Shown one piece after another: positions 10,017 to 18,660 of a stretch of 64,000 bases of DNA. Both the position numbers and the translations under genes were made by a program. The DNA comes from Bacteroides sp. CAG:545 (lineage in GTDB: Bacteria > Bacteroidota > Bacteroidia > Bacteroidales > UBA932), in assembly GCA_000432515.1 (NCBI GenBank), contig HF996044.1:89522-153521 (forward strand). Direction: 5' to 3'. The notes beneath the pieces are model-generated. The model made no database searches and was not told the origin of the DNA. It saw only the letters and a list, made by a program, of their open reading frames with translations. The number at the start of each line of letters is the position of its first letter. Within the stretch, counting starts at the first letter, position 1.

Positions 10017-10133
10017 GCGGGCGTATCGCGCAACTCACTGAATATCAACGATTAAGCCATTTTCAGAGTTGGGATTTTGGCAACTCTGAAAATGGCTATA
10101 TTATTGATACTTACTACTTTACGGGGTGCGCAA
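10017..10133. repeat. Palindromic intergenic element, copy A
   Basis: First of three related elements (others at 46234-46348 and 52785-52903). The core is a perfect 16-bp inverted repeat, GCCATTTTCAGAGTTG at 10056-10071 and its complement at 10081-10096, flanked by weaker outer arms containing ATATCAA and TTGATAC. The left edge reads CGGGCGTATCGCGCAACTC and the right edge ACGGGGTGCGCAAC, which abuts the queF stop codon. It fills the gap between convergent genes and contains no gene. Confidence 0.85.
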
Positions 10134-10598
10134 CTATTCGTGTGTGGCGAAACGCTGTTCGGCCAGTTTCTCGTACTTGGTGCCCGGACGGCCGTAGTTG
10201 GCGTAGGGGTAGATGGAGATGCCGCCACGTGGGGTGAAGAGGCCGGTAACCTCGATGTATTTGGGACCCATCAGTTTGATGAGGTCTTTCATGATGATGT
10301 TCACGCAGTCCTCGTGGAAGTCTCCGTGGTTTCTGAAGCTGAAAAGATAGAGCTTGAGGCTCTTGCTCTCGACCATCTTGACGTCAGGGATATAGCTGAT
10401 GCGGAGCTCCGCGAAGTCCGGCTGTCCTGTAATCGGACAGAGGGTGGTGAACTCCGGGCAGTTGAAACGCACCCAGTAGTCATTGCCCTGGTGCTTGTTT
10501 TCGAATGTCTCCAGTACCTCCGGAGCGTAGTCCATTCTGTATTCGGTCTTGCGGCCAAGGGACTTGAGACCTTCTTGTTCTCTTTCGTTATTGTTCAT
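10134..10598 (-). CDS. queF: NADPH-dependent 7-cyano-7-deazaguanine (preQ0) reductase QueF
   Basis: Reduces the nitrile of preQ0 to the amine preQ1 in queuosine synthesis for tRNA. At 154 residues it is the short, single-domain (YkvM/type I) form. The catalytic Cys54 lies in TTLCPITGQPDFAEL, and the NADPH-binding QueF motif is seen as ESKSLKLYLFSFRNHGDFHE. The start is the ATG at 10598; the longer upstream frame overlaps yhhQ. It follows yhhQ by 4 bases, so the two form a queuosine operon. Confidence 0.95.
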   Translation of the reverse strand: MNNNEREQEGLKSLGRKTEYRMDYAPEVLETFENKHQGNDYWVRFNCPEFTTLCPITGQPDFAELRISYIPDVKMVESKSLKLYLFSFRNHGDFHEDCVNIIMKDLIKLMGPKYIEVTGLFTPRGGISIYPYANYGRPGTKYEKLAEQRFATHE

Positions 10599-10602
10599 AA
10601 TA

Positions 10603-11280
10603 TCAGATGTCTGCAATCTTAAACGGATTGTATGAAATGTTTTCGTCGAATGTGTCGATTCCTTCGTAGCGCTTGAGGGCTTTGACAACCTGAACGGTCA
10701 CAGGAAGTATGACTATCTCGTAACATACTTTGAATGAGACCTGCGCCAGCATCATTGCTGCCAATGACTTGATGTCGGCACCCCAGAAGACTATCGGCAT
10801 GAAGATCAATGAATCAAGGCCTTCACCTGCTATGGAGGAGAGTATTGCCCTGACTGAGAAGCCTTTGCCTTTGGATGCTATCTTCATCTTGCTCATCACG
10901 AATGCATTCATCGTGGAGCCGGCGAGGAAGGCGAGCAATGAAGCGAAAGCTACTCGCGGGGCCATGCTGAAGACGTAATTGAAATGCTCTCCGCCGTCCC
11001 AGAAGGAAGCGGCAGGCAGCCATGCGACGATCTGACCGACCAATGCGACGAAGAAGTTCATGGCAAAGGCTGTCCAGATTACGAGTCTGGCCTTACGATA
11101 GCCCCAGACTTCTGCAAAGCAGTCGTTGAGGATGTAAGAAATAGGGAAAATGATCACTGCGCCCGGCAGTGTGATGCTACCGATAGCGAATACTTTGGTA
11201 GCGAAGAGGTTGGATGCGATGAGGCATACTGAAAAGAGTATGGCCATCAGCATGAACACTACTGATACTTTTTTGTTCAT
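10603..11280 (-). CDS. yhhQ: Queuosine precursor transporter YhhQ (DUF165/VUT family)
   Basis: Inner-membrane importer of queuosine precursors (preQ0/preQ1). The 225 residues contain about six hydrophobic helices and family features such as ITLPGAVIIFPISYILNDCFAEVWGYRKAR (split) and an AGEGLDSLIF segment. The ATG at 11280 is preferred because the upstream extension is charged and lies in the leader. It shares a transcript with queF, giving import plus reduction. An aptamer-like sequence occupies the 30 bases just before the start (11285-11318). Confidence 0.93.
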   Translation of the reverse strand: MNKKVSVVFMLMAILFSVCLIASNLFATKVFAIGSITLPGAVIIFPISYILNDCFAEVWGYRKARLVIWTAFAMNFFVALVGQIVAWLPAASFWDGGEHFNYVFSMAPRVAFASLLAFLAGSTMNAFVMSKMKIASKGKGFSVRAILSSIAGEGLDSLIFMPIVFWGADIKSLAAMMLAQVSFKVCYEIVILPVTVQVVKALKRYEGIDTFDENISYNPFKIADI

Positions 11281-11284
11281 TTTT

Positions 11285-11318
11285 CTTGTTTTTTTAAGTG
11301 GTTTCCTAGAATACACTC
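11285..11318 (-). promoter_or_regulatory. Candidate preQ1-I riboswitch before yhhQ-queF
   Basis: Read on the minus strand, GAGTG (11318-11314) can pair with CACTT to form a 5-bp P1, enclosing a loop with TTCTAGGAAAC and followed by an A-rich tail AAAAAAACAAG 6 bases from the yhhQ ATG. This resembles the preQ1-I pattern (stem, TTCTAG-type loop ending in ACC, A-rich tail with a C that closes a short pseudoknot). The genes downstream import and make preQ1. The pseudoknot would be only 2-4 bp, and A-rich leaders are common here, so the call is tentative. Confidence 0.45.
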
Positions 11319-11372
11319 GGCGAAGCCGACCTTTAACCTTATTTAAAAGCCGGCCTCACTCATATAAGTATT

Positions 11373-12470
11373 TTATTCGTCGTCGCCGGCGGCTTTGAGG
11401 CGTTCGGCGTTCTCGGCTATCTGGAGCTGGTCGATACATTCCTGGATATCACCGTCCATGAAGGCAGGGAGATTGTACATTGACCAGTTGATACGGTGGT
11501 CGGTGACGCGGGACTGCGGATAATTGTACGTTCTGATCTTGGCGGAACGGTCGCCCGTCGATACCATCGTCTTACGCTTGGCTGCGATACCGTCCAGATA
11601 CTTCTGGTGCTCCATATTGTACAGACGGGTACGGAGCTCTTCCAATGCCCTGTCGAAGTTCTTGAGCTGCGAACGCTCCTCCTGACATTGAACCACGATT
11701 CCTGACGGGATATGTGTCAGTCGGACAGCAGAATACGTCGTGTTCACACCCTGTCCGCCAGGACCTGAAGAACAGTAGGTATCCTTGCGGATATCATTCA
11801 TATCCAGATCAATGTCGAACTCGTCAGCCTCCGGGAAGACAGCCACAGATGCGGCAGAAGTCTGGATACGTCCCTGAGTCTCCGTCTGAGGCACCCTCTG
11901 CACACGATGCACACCGGACTCGTATTTCATTGTCCCGTAAACACCATCAGCGCACGAAAGCTTGAACACAATCTGCTTGAAACCGCCTGAAGTGCCCGGA
12001 GCCTGGTCCGAAACCTCGAGTTTCCAGCCCTTGCGCTCAGCAAACTTCGAATACATCCTGAACAAGTCACCTGCGAATATGGCAGCCTCATCGCCACCTG
12101 TACCGCCACGGATTTCGACCATCGCATTCTTGCTGTCATCAGGATCCGAAGGAATGAGAAGCAGCTTGATGTTCTGCTCCATGTCAGGAAGCTTCGGCTC
12201 AATCTCGGCAATTTCCTCTCTTGCCATCTCCTTGAGATCGTCATCCTTCTCATTGGCCATGATATCCTTGGCGGAAGCGAGTTCATCCACCATTCTCTTG
12301 TATTCCTGTCCTGCCTTGATGATAGGCTCCAGTTCCTTGTAATCCTTGTTCAGCTGAACATATTTCTTCATGTCCGACATCACAGCCGGGTCCGAAAGCT
12401 GTTCCTGAAGAGAAATGAATTTGTCCTGAAGGCTCAGGACCTTTTCCAGCAATGTATTCTTCTCTGCCAT
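11373..12470 (-). CDS. prfA: Peptide chain release factor 1
   Basis: Releases the finished protein at UAA and UAG codons. The 365 residues include the GGQ catalytic motif at 238-240 (SSGPGGQGVN) and the stop-codon-reading P-x-T motif as PQT at about 194-196 (RVPQTETQGRIQTS), which marks RF1 rather than RF2 (SPF). The start at 12470 (MAEKNTLLEK) matches family length; an upstream in-frame Met would add a non-conserved 14 residues. Transcribed with the GNAT-like gene upstream, 48 bases away. Confidence 0.96.
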   Translation of the reverse strand: MAEKNTLLEKVLSLQDKFISLQEQLSDPAVMSDMKKYVQLNKDYKELEPIIKAGQEYKRMVDELASAKDIMANEKDDDLKEMAREEIAEIEPKLPDMEQNIKLLLIPSDPDDSKNAMVEIRGGTGGDEAAIFAGDLFRMYSKFAERKGWKLEVSDQAPGTSGGFKQIVFKLSCADGVYGTMKYESGVHRVQRVPQTETQGRIQTSAASVAVFPEADEFDIDLDMNDIRKDTYCSSGPGGQGVNTTYSAVRLTHIPSGIVVQCQEERSQLKNFDRALEELRTRLYNMEHQKYLDGIAAKRKTMVSTGDRSAKIRTYNYPQSRVTDHRINWSMYNLPAFMDGDIQECIDQLQIAENAERLKAAGDDE

Positions 12471-12518
12471 ATATTGTTGTTGTCTTCTATTTCGTATTAA
12501 ACCATCAATCACATTGGT

Positions 12519-13637
12519 TTACAGCGCTTTGACATAGCAACGTCTGCGCATGTAAAGCTCATGTTCGTACTTGCCCCAGACATTCACCGCACTGTTCGTC
12601 TCAATCTGTGGATTGGAAATCGCCCACATTGTCCCGACTTTCTTGTACTTTTCAGCCATCGAGCAATGGTAAATGGAGCTTACACCCTTGTTCTGCCAAT
12701 GCGGCACGGCCCCGTTGAGCATAAGGTCCACGCATTCATAATTGTGCATTGCCTTGAGCAGGTGGAACCAGCCGAACGGGAACAGACGGCCTTTCGCCTT
12801 CTGCAACGCCTTCGAGATGGTCGGGAACGCGATTCCGAAAGCCACAAGCTCATTGTTCTCATCCAGGACGATACTGCTCACCTTGTCTGAAATGAACGGC
12901 ATTGACACTTTCGCCTCGTGGTCGATTTCCTTCTGCGTGAACGGAATGAAATTATAGACTGCCGCAGCAAAGCTCTCATTGTAAACCTTGAAGAAATAGT
13001 CCACCATCTTCTTGTCCTTCTTCAGGTTGTCGATTTTGCCGTCGTGCAGGTTATACCTTTCCTTGAGCTTTCCAGCAATTCTGCTCACCTTGTCCTGAAC
13101 ACCCTGTGAGGCATTCATCTTGTACTGAAGCCAGTCACACTCCTTCTCGTACCCGAGGGCCGTCACCAAGTCATTGTAATACGGGAAGTTATACAGACAG
13201 TTGAACGGAGGAATGTTCTCAAAACCCTCGACCAGCATGCCCTGCTTTCCCAAAGTATTGTAATACAATGGCCCGTGCACCTCGGTCATGCCATTCTCGC
13301 GGGCCCAGGCTTCAGCCGTTCCGAGCAGAAGACGGGCAACGTCAATGTCATTGATCGTGTCAAACCATCCGAAACGCGCTCTTTTCTTGTCATACAATTC
13401 ATTGTAACGAGGATTTATCATAGCGCATATACGCCCCACGATTTTCTTTCCGTCGAACGCCAGCCACAACTTGTGCTTGCAATAATCCAACGCAGGATCT
13501 TTCGTCAGGCTGAACACCTGATCAGAATGAAGAGCCGGAACATATTGCTCACAATCCTTGTACAATTCGTCAGGAAACTTGATGAACTTCTTCAGCATTC
13601 TTCTCCCGACGACTTCAACTATTGTATAATTCGCCAT
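12519..13637 (-). CDS. Conserved GNAT-like hypothetical protein
   Basis: A 372-residue cytoplasmic protein of a family often annotated hypothetical in Bacteroidales. The N-terminal half has acetyltransferase-like features: LWLAFDGKKIVGRICAMI followed by RYNELYDKKRARFGWFDTIND and an alpha/beta segment with EVHGPLYYNTLGKQGMLVEG. The C-terminal half has a second similar block (NELVAFGIAFPTIS). The start is the ATG at 13637; the longer frame reads back through the promoter. No substrate can be named. It precedes prfA on the same strand. Confidence 0.75.
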   Translation of the reverse strand: MANYTIVEVVGRRMLKKFIKFPDELYKDCEQYVPALHSDQVFSLTKDPALDYCKHKLWLAFDGKKIVGRICAMINPRYNELYDKKRARFGWFDTINDIDVARLLLGTAEAWARENGMTEVHGPLYYNTLGKQGMLVEGFENIPPFNCLYNFPYYNDLVTALGYEKECDWLQYKMNASQGVQDKVSRIAGKLKERYNLHDGKIDNLKKDKKMVDYFFKVYNESFAAAVYNFIPFTQKEIDHEAKVSMPFISDKVSSIVLDENNELVAFGIAFPTISKALQKAKGRLFPFGWFHLLKAMHNYECVDLMLNGAVPHWQNKGVSSIYHCSMAEKYKKVGTMWAISNPQIETNSAVNVWGKYEHELYMRRRCYVKAL

Positions 13638-13661
13638 TTTTCTGGTTTTAAGTACAGTCTG

Positions 13662-13669
13662 CAAATTTA
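13662..13669 (-). promoter_or_regulatory. -7 element for the GNAT-like gene
   Basis: On the minus strand this reads TAAATTTG, matching TAnnTTTG, 24 bases before the start codon. No clear TTTG is present at the usual 19-20 base spacing. Confidence 0.45.
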
Positions 13670-13712
13670 GCAATAATTTTGCAGAATATAAAAAGGTCAA
13701 CACATATGGAAA

Positions 13713-13746
13713 CTTCCGGGCACCCCAACGAAGAGACACCCGGAAG
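13713..13746 (-). terminator. Stem-loop after the BACON lipoprotein gene
   Basis: CTTCCGGG (13713-13720) and CCCGGAAG (13739-13746) form an 8-bp stem with an 18-base loop, 25 bases past the BACON gene stop in its direction of transcription. The T run is short, so this may be an inefficient terminator or only an RNA 3' end. Confidence 0.4.
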
Positions 13747-13770
13747 CAATCAATAATATTCGGTCAAAGA

Positions 13771-16700
13771 TTATTTGGTAATCTTGATGTTGTCGAGGAA
13801 TATACGACCGGCACCACCGACCTTGTAATTGTATTTACCTGTATACTTGTAAACACCGCTCTCATCCTTCGCCATTACGACACGGTACATCACTACAACA
13901 AGGCGAGTATTGGCATTGACACCTTTAATCTTAACTGAAGAGTGAGACCAGTTATATTTGCCTTTAGGCTGATCGATTCCAAGGATATCACTGCACTTCG
14001 TACCATTCTCAAACTCACCATCACCCTCAATCACGATAACCACCTTAGAGTCATCGACAGTGCCACTTCCCTGCACCATAGCAGCATGGTCGAAGTCCAT
14101 AGTAACATCAGTAGCCGATGTAACAGCGAGATTAGGCAGTCTGATAGAAGTATTATTTCCGCCAGTCTTACTGAACTTCAAATACTTATCCTGGAGATAA
14201 ATAAGTTCAAGACCAGGATTCATATCTTCATATCCTGCAAGTTTCAACGCATCCGGAGCAACAGACTTAAGGTCCTTGCCATAAATATTCACAGCATTGT
14301 CGTCCTTGCTCTTTCCGATGGTATCACCTATCTTGTTTCCTGTGGCAGTACTATAGTAGTCCAGAACAGGCTGGAGCCACCCGAAGTCGTCAAAGAACAC
14401 AACATTAGACTCGGCCTGAGCAACCGGAAGTTTCACAGAATAAGAGTACTCGTCATTTGACAGAACCACATCACCAGATCTTGCACTTCCAGCATTTGCC
14501 TCGAATGGAATATCGAGAGAATAAGTGCCGGCAGTTGCCTCAGTTGTCGGGAACTTAACCCATGAAGGAGCTGACACCTTGAATGGGATATTCGCAACTA
14601 TAGTAACCTTTCTGGTCTCACCGATACCAGCGATAGTATTTACACCTGGGCAAGAAACCTTGATAGAAGGCTCGAACTTATCCTGCTTTACAGTAAGGAC
14701 AGACTCGATAGTACCTTTCACAAAACGTACTGTACCAGTTCTGGCAACACCCGTAAGGTTAGCGGCAGCCTTGAATTTAAGAGGCGTCCACTCAACCTTT
14801 GCAGTTGTAGAAGGAAGGAGCTGGATCCAATCCGCGTCAATCTTGGTCTCGAATGACGTATTTGACTGAACAGTTACCGTAAATTCAGCACCCTGACCAA
14901 GAACTTCTACTGAGTTACCCTCCTTGATACTGATGAACGGATCAAGTTCCTGTCCTGCAGCGGACTGCACGACCTGAATCTTCCTGGATGTCACACCTGA
15001 TTTGATGGTAATCTCACCCTTTCTCAAGACGCTGAGTTCACTAGGATCACAAGTAACACTGACCGTCTTGGTCTCACCTGCAAGTCCGGAGCCATTCTCA
15101 ATATGAAGCCAGTTGGCACTTGCAGAAACATTGAAGTCAACATCCGATGACACCTTGAATGTATAAGGAGCCTCAGGTGTCCCCTCGAATGTAATGAGGT
15201 CAGAATCAAGTCCTTCAACATTGATATTGGCCTTGACGGCCTCAGAGGCAAGCATTACCTCGATATCATCTACATAATATCTGTAGTAGCCGGACTCCTG
15301 AGCACCGGCATGTCCGAACACTGAAGGATGGAATGATATTGCAGTTGCAGTCGTAGCGCCCTTGATTGTAAACATGGCATCCTGCCAGAACATCTTGCCT
15401 GAACTCTGAGAATGAGAAACAGGTTCGCTTATCTTGTCTGATTTGGACGCCGGCTCGACTTTACCAGGGCCGTCAATTTCCAGAACAAGCTGAGTCTTGT
15501 CAATATTACCGTCACCCTGCATCTGTGAACACCATTTGAATGAGACCACGATATCTTGTTCGCCATCCAATCTAAAGAGAGGCAAAGTCAATCCTGACTG
15601 TTTTTTGTTAGCACCAAATTTGAAATATGCATCCTGAAGATAAATTGTCTTGAATGAAGGATTCAGATCAGTATATCCTCTTGATCTGAGCACACCAAGA
15701 ACATCACAGCCATTATCTGCAAGAGTCGTATAGAGGTTTGCACATCCGTCAGCAGAAGATGTTACCGCACCAACGCAGTCTGAAATCTTTTTATCTTCAG
15801 ACAATTTGGAATTGGCAGCATCAATATATGGAGCAAGCCAAGAGAAATCATCTCTGAAAGGAAGTTTTACACCTACGCTTTCATCCTGTCCGTTATCCAC
15901 GAATGAAACAGGAACTACTGTGACATCCTTCTTGATGATACCGATGTAGTACGCAAGCACGTCCACCTTGTGAGTATTGACTTTATTGAAGGTCTCAGCA
16001 TCAGCAGGAATAAGAAGCGAACATGTGGTTTTGTCTGCAAAACGAAGAGTCGAACCTATAAGAGTTCCTGTCAGTTTCACGTATGTAACCTTATCAGGAA
16101 GCACAGACGGAGCTTTGTCAATAGACACCGGCGTAGGATAAGTCACTTCTGCTGTGGACTTTACTTCTACCTGATCAAGCACAAAAGACGGGATTCCGCT
16201 GATTTTGCTTGTCTTGCCATTGAAATCCACGACATCTCCGGCTTTAACCTCTGCTTTTCCATCAACGAACATGTTCACAGTACCATCTGTAACCACGAAT
16301 CCAGTGGTAGAGACAGCCGCGACAGTAGCGCTGAGCACCTTAGCCCTGGAAGCAGAATCAAGATCAGCTACCTTAGCAACATTACCTTCCGGCGCTCCAA
16401 GATAGGCATCGCCATTCTGATAAATGGTAGTGGTTACCTTATAACCACGCTTGTTCATAATCGTAATGAGACCCTGGCGGGGAGCATTCATAACTCCGCC
16501 GGTATAGTTGTCCTCTACAGTGACATTGACATCCATTGTATTGGAACCGGACATCGGATCCACGGTTATCCATGGCTCGTCCACGTCTATCATCCAATCA
16601 GAATCCGAAGCTATCCTGAAAGACTGTGACTCTTCGGCCTTGGCCTCAAATGTCAAGCTGGATTCTGTCAGCAATGCACTAGGCTTGACCAACTCTTCCT

Positions 16701-16773
16701 CTTTACAGCTTGTAAAAGGAGAAGCCAGCAGCAAAATCGCACTGATTCTAAATAAGTTATTTATAATTTTCAT
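13771..16773 (-). CDS. Multi-BACON surface lipoprotein with OB-like and duplicated beta-sandwich domains (operon 2)
   Basis: Likely surface ligand-binding protein of SusCD operon 2. It has a lipoprotein signal (PFTSC), then a BACON domain (about 30-105, ASDSDWMIDVDEPWITVDP), an OB-fold/DUF5689-like domain (about 115-290, with VVTDGTVNMFVDGKAEVKAG), a jelly-roll-like domain (about 305-510, starting RDDFSWLAPYID), three more BACON-type domains (about 515-795) and a second copy of the jelly-roll domain (about 800-1000, starting FFDDFGWLQPVLDYY). The two jelly-roll copies share LNP/MNPGL-type segments, IYLQD.Y.KF and a closing VDDIEV/LDNIKI, so they arose by internal duplication. No catalytic residues stand out. 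It is the last gene of the operon. Confidence 0.8.
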   Translation of the reverse strand: MKIINNLFRISAILLLASPFTSCKEEELVKPSALLTESSLTFEAKAEESQSFRIASDSDWMIDVDEPWITVDPMSGSNTMDVNVTVEDNYTGGVMNAPRQGLITIMNKRGYKVTTTIYQNGDAYLGAPEGNVAKVADLDSASRAKVLSATVAAVSTTGFVVTDGTVNMFVDGKAEVKAGDVVDFNGKTSKISGIPSFVLDQVEVKSTAEVTYPTPVSIDKAPSVLPDKVTYVKLTGTLIGSTLRFADKTTCSLLIPADAETFNKVNTHKVDVLAYYIGIIKKDVTVVPVSFVDNGQDESVGVKLPFRDDFSWLAPYIDAANSKLSEDKKISDCVGAVTSSADGCANLYTTLADNGCDVLGVLRSRGYTDLNPSFKTIYLQDAYFKFGANKKQSGLTLPLFRLDGEQDIVVSFKWCSQMQGDGNIDKTQLVLEIDGPGKVEPASKSDKISEPVSHSQSSGKMFWQDAMFTIKGATTATAISFHPSVFGHAGAQESGYYRYYVDDIEVMLASEAVKANINVEGLDSDLITFEGTPEAPYTFKVSSDVDFNVSASANWLHIENGSGLAGETKTVSVTCDPSELSVLRKGEITIKSGVTSRKIQVVQSAAGQELDPFISIKEGNSVEVLGQGAEFTVTVQSNTSFETKIDADWIQLLPSTTAKVEWTPLKFKAAANLTGVARTGTVRFVKGTIESVLTVKQDKFEPSIKVSCPGVNTIAGIGETRKVTIVANIPFKVSAPSWVKFPTTEATAGTYSLDIPFEANAGSARSGDVVLSNDEYSYSVKLPVAQAESNVVFFDDFGWLQPVLDYYSTATGNKIGDTIGKSKDDNAVNIYGKDLKSVAPDALKLAGYEDMNPGLELIYLQDKYLKFSKTGGNNTSIRLPNLAVTSATDVTMDFDHAAMVQGSGTVDDSKVVIVIEGDGEFENGTKCSDILGIDQPKGKYNWSHSSVKIKGVNANTRLVVVMYRVVMAKDESGVYKYTGKYNYKVGGAGRIFLDNIKITK

Positions 16774-16816
16774 AACAATCTAATTTAATGATCCAGATTT
16801 ATTTGTCACATTGGCA

Positions 16817-18643
16817 CTAGAAGTCCAGACCATCAGCCCAACCGTTATTCTGAGCCAGGTTAGGATTAAGTTGACGATCTCCACTTGGAATCGGGTAAAG
16901 ATAATCCCTACTTTCATCAAAGGCACGTGCCTTCTTATAATGCATGGCAACATAGCCCTTGGTACCCTCGCTCAAAATTATACCGTCTGAATATGGAACA
17001 TATTTTCCGTCAATTTCGATTTCCTGAATCTGGAGATATGTAAAGTTATCACCATATTGCTTCTTTACTGCATTGTCAACCTTCGCTGTAGCATAAAGAT
17101 AAACGTCTGCAGTGCCGTCACCTGTCAAATCATATGCGCCAGGTCCAGGGAAATACATACCGTAAAGCGGTTCTGCCCAAGTTGCGCCTTCTTTCCATCT
17201 TACGATATCATTCCATCTTCTTCCCTCAAGAGCCATCTCGATAGTCCTTTCACGACGGACTTCAAGAATCTGCGCGAGATTAGAAGGATTAAGTTTGGCA
17301 AGGTTCTGATAGCCATAAGTTTCAGAAGTCAGGAACGGATCGACTGTAAGACCTGCCAACACAAGATGAGGCATACCTACGCGGTCACGAAGCTTGTTGA
17401 TGGAATTGTCAACATCCTCCTGAGTGAGGATATTCAGTTCGGCCTTAGCCTCTGCAAACATCAGATATGCCTCTCCCAGACGATATACTGGAATATCATT
17501 GAAGGACATATTTGCACGCTCAGCAGTTTCATACTGAGGATCCATCACGAACTTCTCAAGCTGGAATCCTGTAGAGGTCATCGTAAGTTCAGGACCATAA
17601 ATAGTCTTCTTGGAGTTCACACGGATACTCTGAGGAAGCCTGATGATCATACCCAAACGCGGGTCCCTGTCAGCCACTTCTTCCACGAACAGCTTGGTTT
17701 CCCAATCCGGCTTGTCCGTATATCTGGTGCCGTCTTTCATCAAGAAACTGTCAATGAACTTCTTTGAAAAACCAGGGTTACCACCTGTGTTCATGGCTAC
17801 ATAACTTGTTGCGCTATGAGTACAGCCGATAGACTGTTCCATTCTGATGGCAAGAATATACTCATTCTGGTCAGCATCAGGTTCCCTGAACAGTTCATGA
17901 TAGTCAGAAGCCAAAGAATATACTCCGGAATTCATAACCTGCTCAGCAGCCTGATAAGCGAGTTTCAAATAGTCCTCAGCAGAATGTCCCGGCAAAGTGA
18001 CGTTGTGGTATTTTCTGAAAGTACCTTCATAGAGACAGAACTGGGCCTTGAGCATAAGAGCCGCCCATTTGTTTACACGGTAAACGCTCTTTCCTGAAGG
18101 AAGACTTTCAATGGCGTCATCAATGTCATTCAACATGTTGCTCATAACCAGCTCACGGGAATCTCTGGCCTTATACAGACTGGAGTCACGGGAGCCAAGT
18201 TCCTTGTCATACCATGGCACATCTCCGAATCTCATGACTTTCCGGAAATAGAACTGAGTTCTGAAGAATTTTGCCAGGCCAGTATATTGTTTAGCCACTT
18301 CAGCATCTGTGCACTGATCCATATGGCCCAGCATCGTATTGATCTTACGCAGCTGTCCCCATGACCATCCTCCTGAAGCAGCTGCCTGTGGAACTTCACG
18401 GGCAGTACCGCCGAGCAGTTCATCTGATATTGTTCCCTTCTCGAACATCACATCAGACTGTTCGTCATATGGAGTCTTATCTAAAAGATTGTCATAGAAC
18501 GAGTTGGAAAACATCTTAAGATCGTTTTCAGTCTTGAAGTATGTTTCCGGAACAAGTCTGTCCTTAGGGGTCTTCTCCAAGAAACTGTCACAAGAAGAGC
18601 ACCCGAGAATAATAGCAATTATTGGAAATATATATTTTTTCAT
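16817..18643 (-). CDS. RagB/SusD-family nutrient-binding lipoprotein (operon 2)
   Basis: Lid and ligand-binding partner of the SusC encoded just upstream. The 608-residue form starts at the ATG at 18643 (MKKYIFPIIAIILGCSSCDSF), which has a GGGAGGA ribosome site at good spacing and gives a clean lipobox; an alternative ATG at 18661 overlaps the SusC stop as TAATG. SusD landmarks are clear: LAKFFRTQFYFRKVMRFGDVPW in two helices, VYRLGEAYLMFAEAKAELN, RRERTIEMALEGRRWNDIVRW and the closing DYLYPIPSGDRQLNPNLAQN. It is distinct in sequence from the SusD at 5247. Confidence 0.94.
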   Translation of the reverse strand: MKKYIFPIIAIILGCSSCDSFLEKTPKDRLVPETYFKTENDLKMFSNSFYDNLLDKTPYDEQSDVMFEKGTISDELLGGTAREVPQAAASGGWSWGQLRKINTMLGHMDQCTDAEVAKQYTGLAKFFRTQFYFRKVMRFGDVPWYDKELGSRDSSLYKARDSRELVMSNMLNDIDDAIESLPSGKSVYRVNKWAALMLKAQFCLYEGTFRKYHNVTLPGHSAEDYLKLAYQAAEQVMNSGVYSLASDYHELFREPDADQNEYILAIRMEQSIGCTHSATSYVAMNTGGNPGFSKKFIDSFLMKDGTRYTDKPDWETKLFVEEVADRDPRLGMIIRLPQSIRVNSKKTIYGPELTMTSTGFQLEKFVMDPQYETAERANMSFNDIPVYRLGEAYLMFAEAKAELNILTQEDVDNSINKLRDRVGMPHLVLAGLTVDPFLTSETYGYQNLAKLNPSNLAQILEVRRERTIEMALEGRRWNDIVRWKEGATWAEPLYGMYFPGPGAYDLTGDGTADVYLYATAKVDNAVKKQYGDNFTYLQIQEIEIDGKYVPYSDGIILSEGTKGYVAMHYKKARAFDESRDYLYPIPSGDRQLNPNLAQNNGWADGLDF

Positions 18644-18660
18644 TGATCTGTCCTCCCGCA

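Noticed and set aside
10077..10622. Plus-strand frame of 181 codons opposite queF
   Set aside because: Begins inside palindromic element A and mirrors queF, which has its catalytic Cys and motifs intact.
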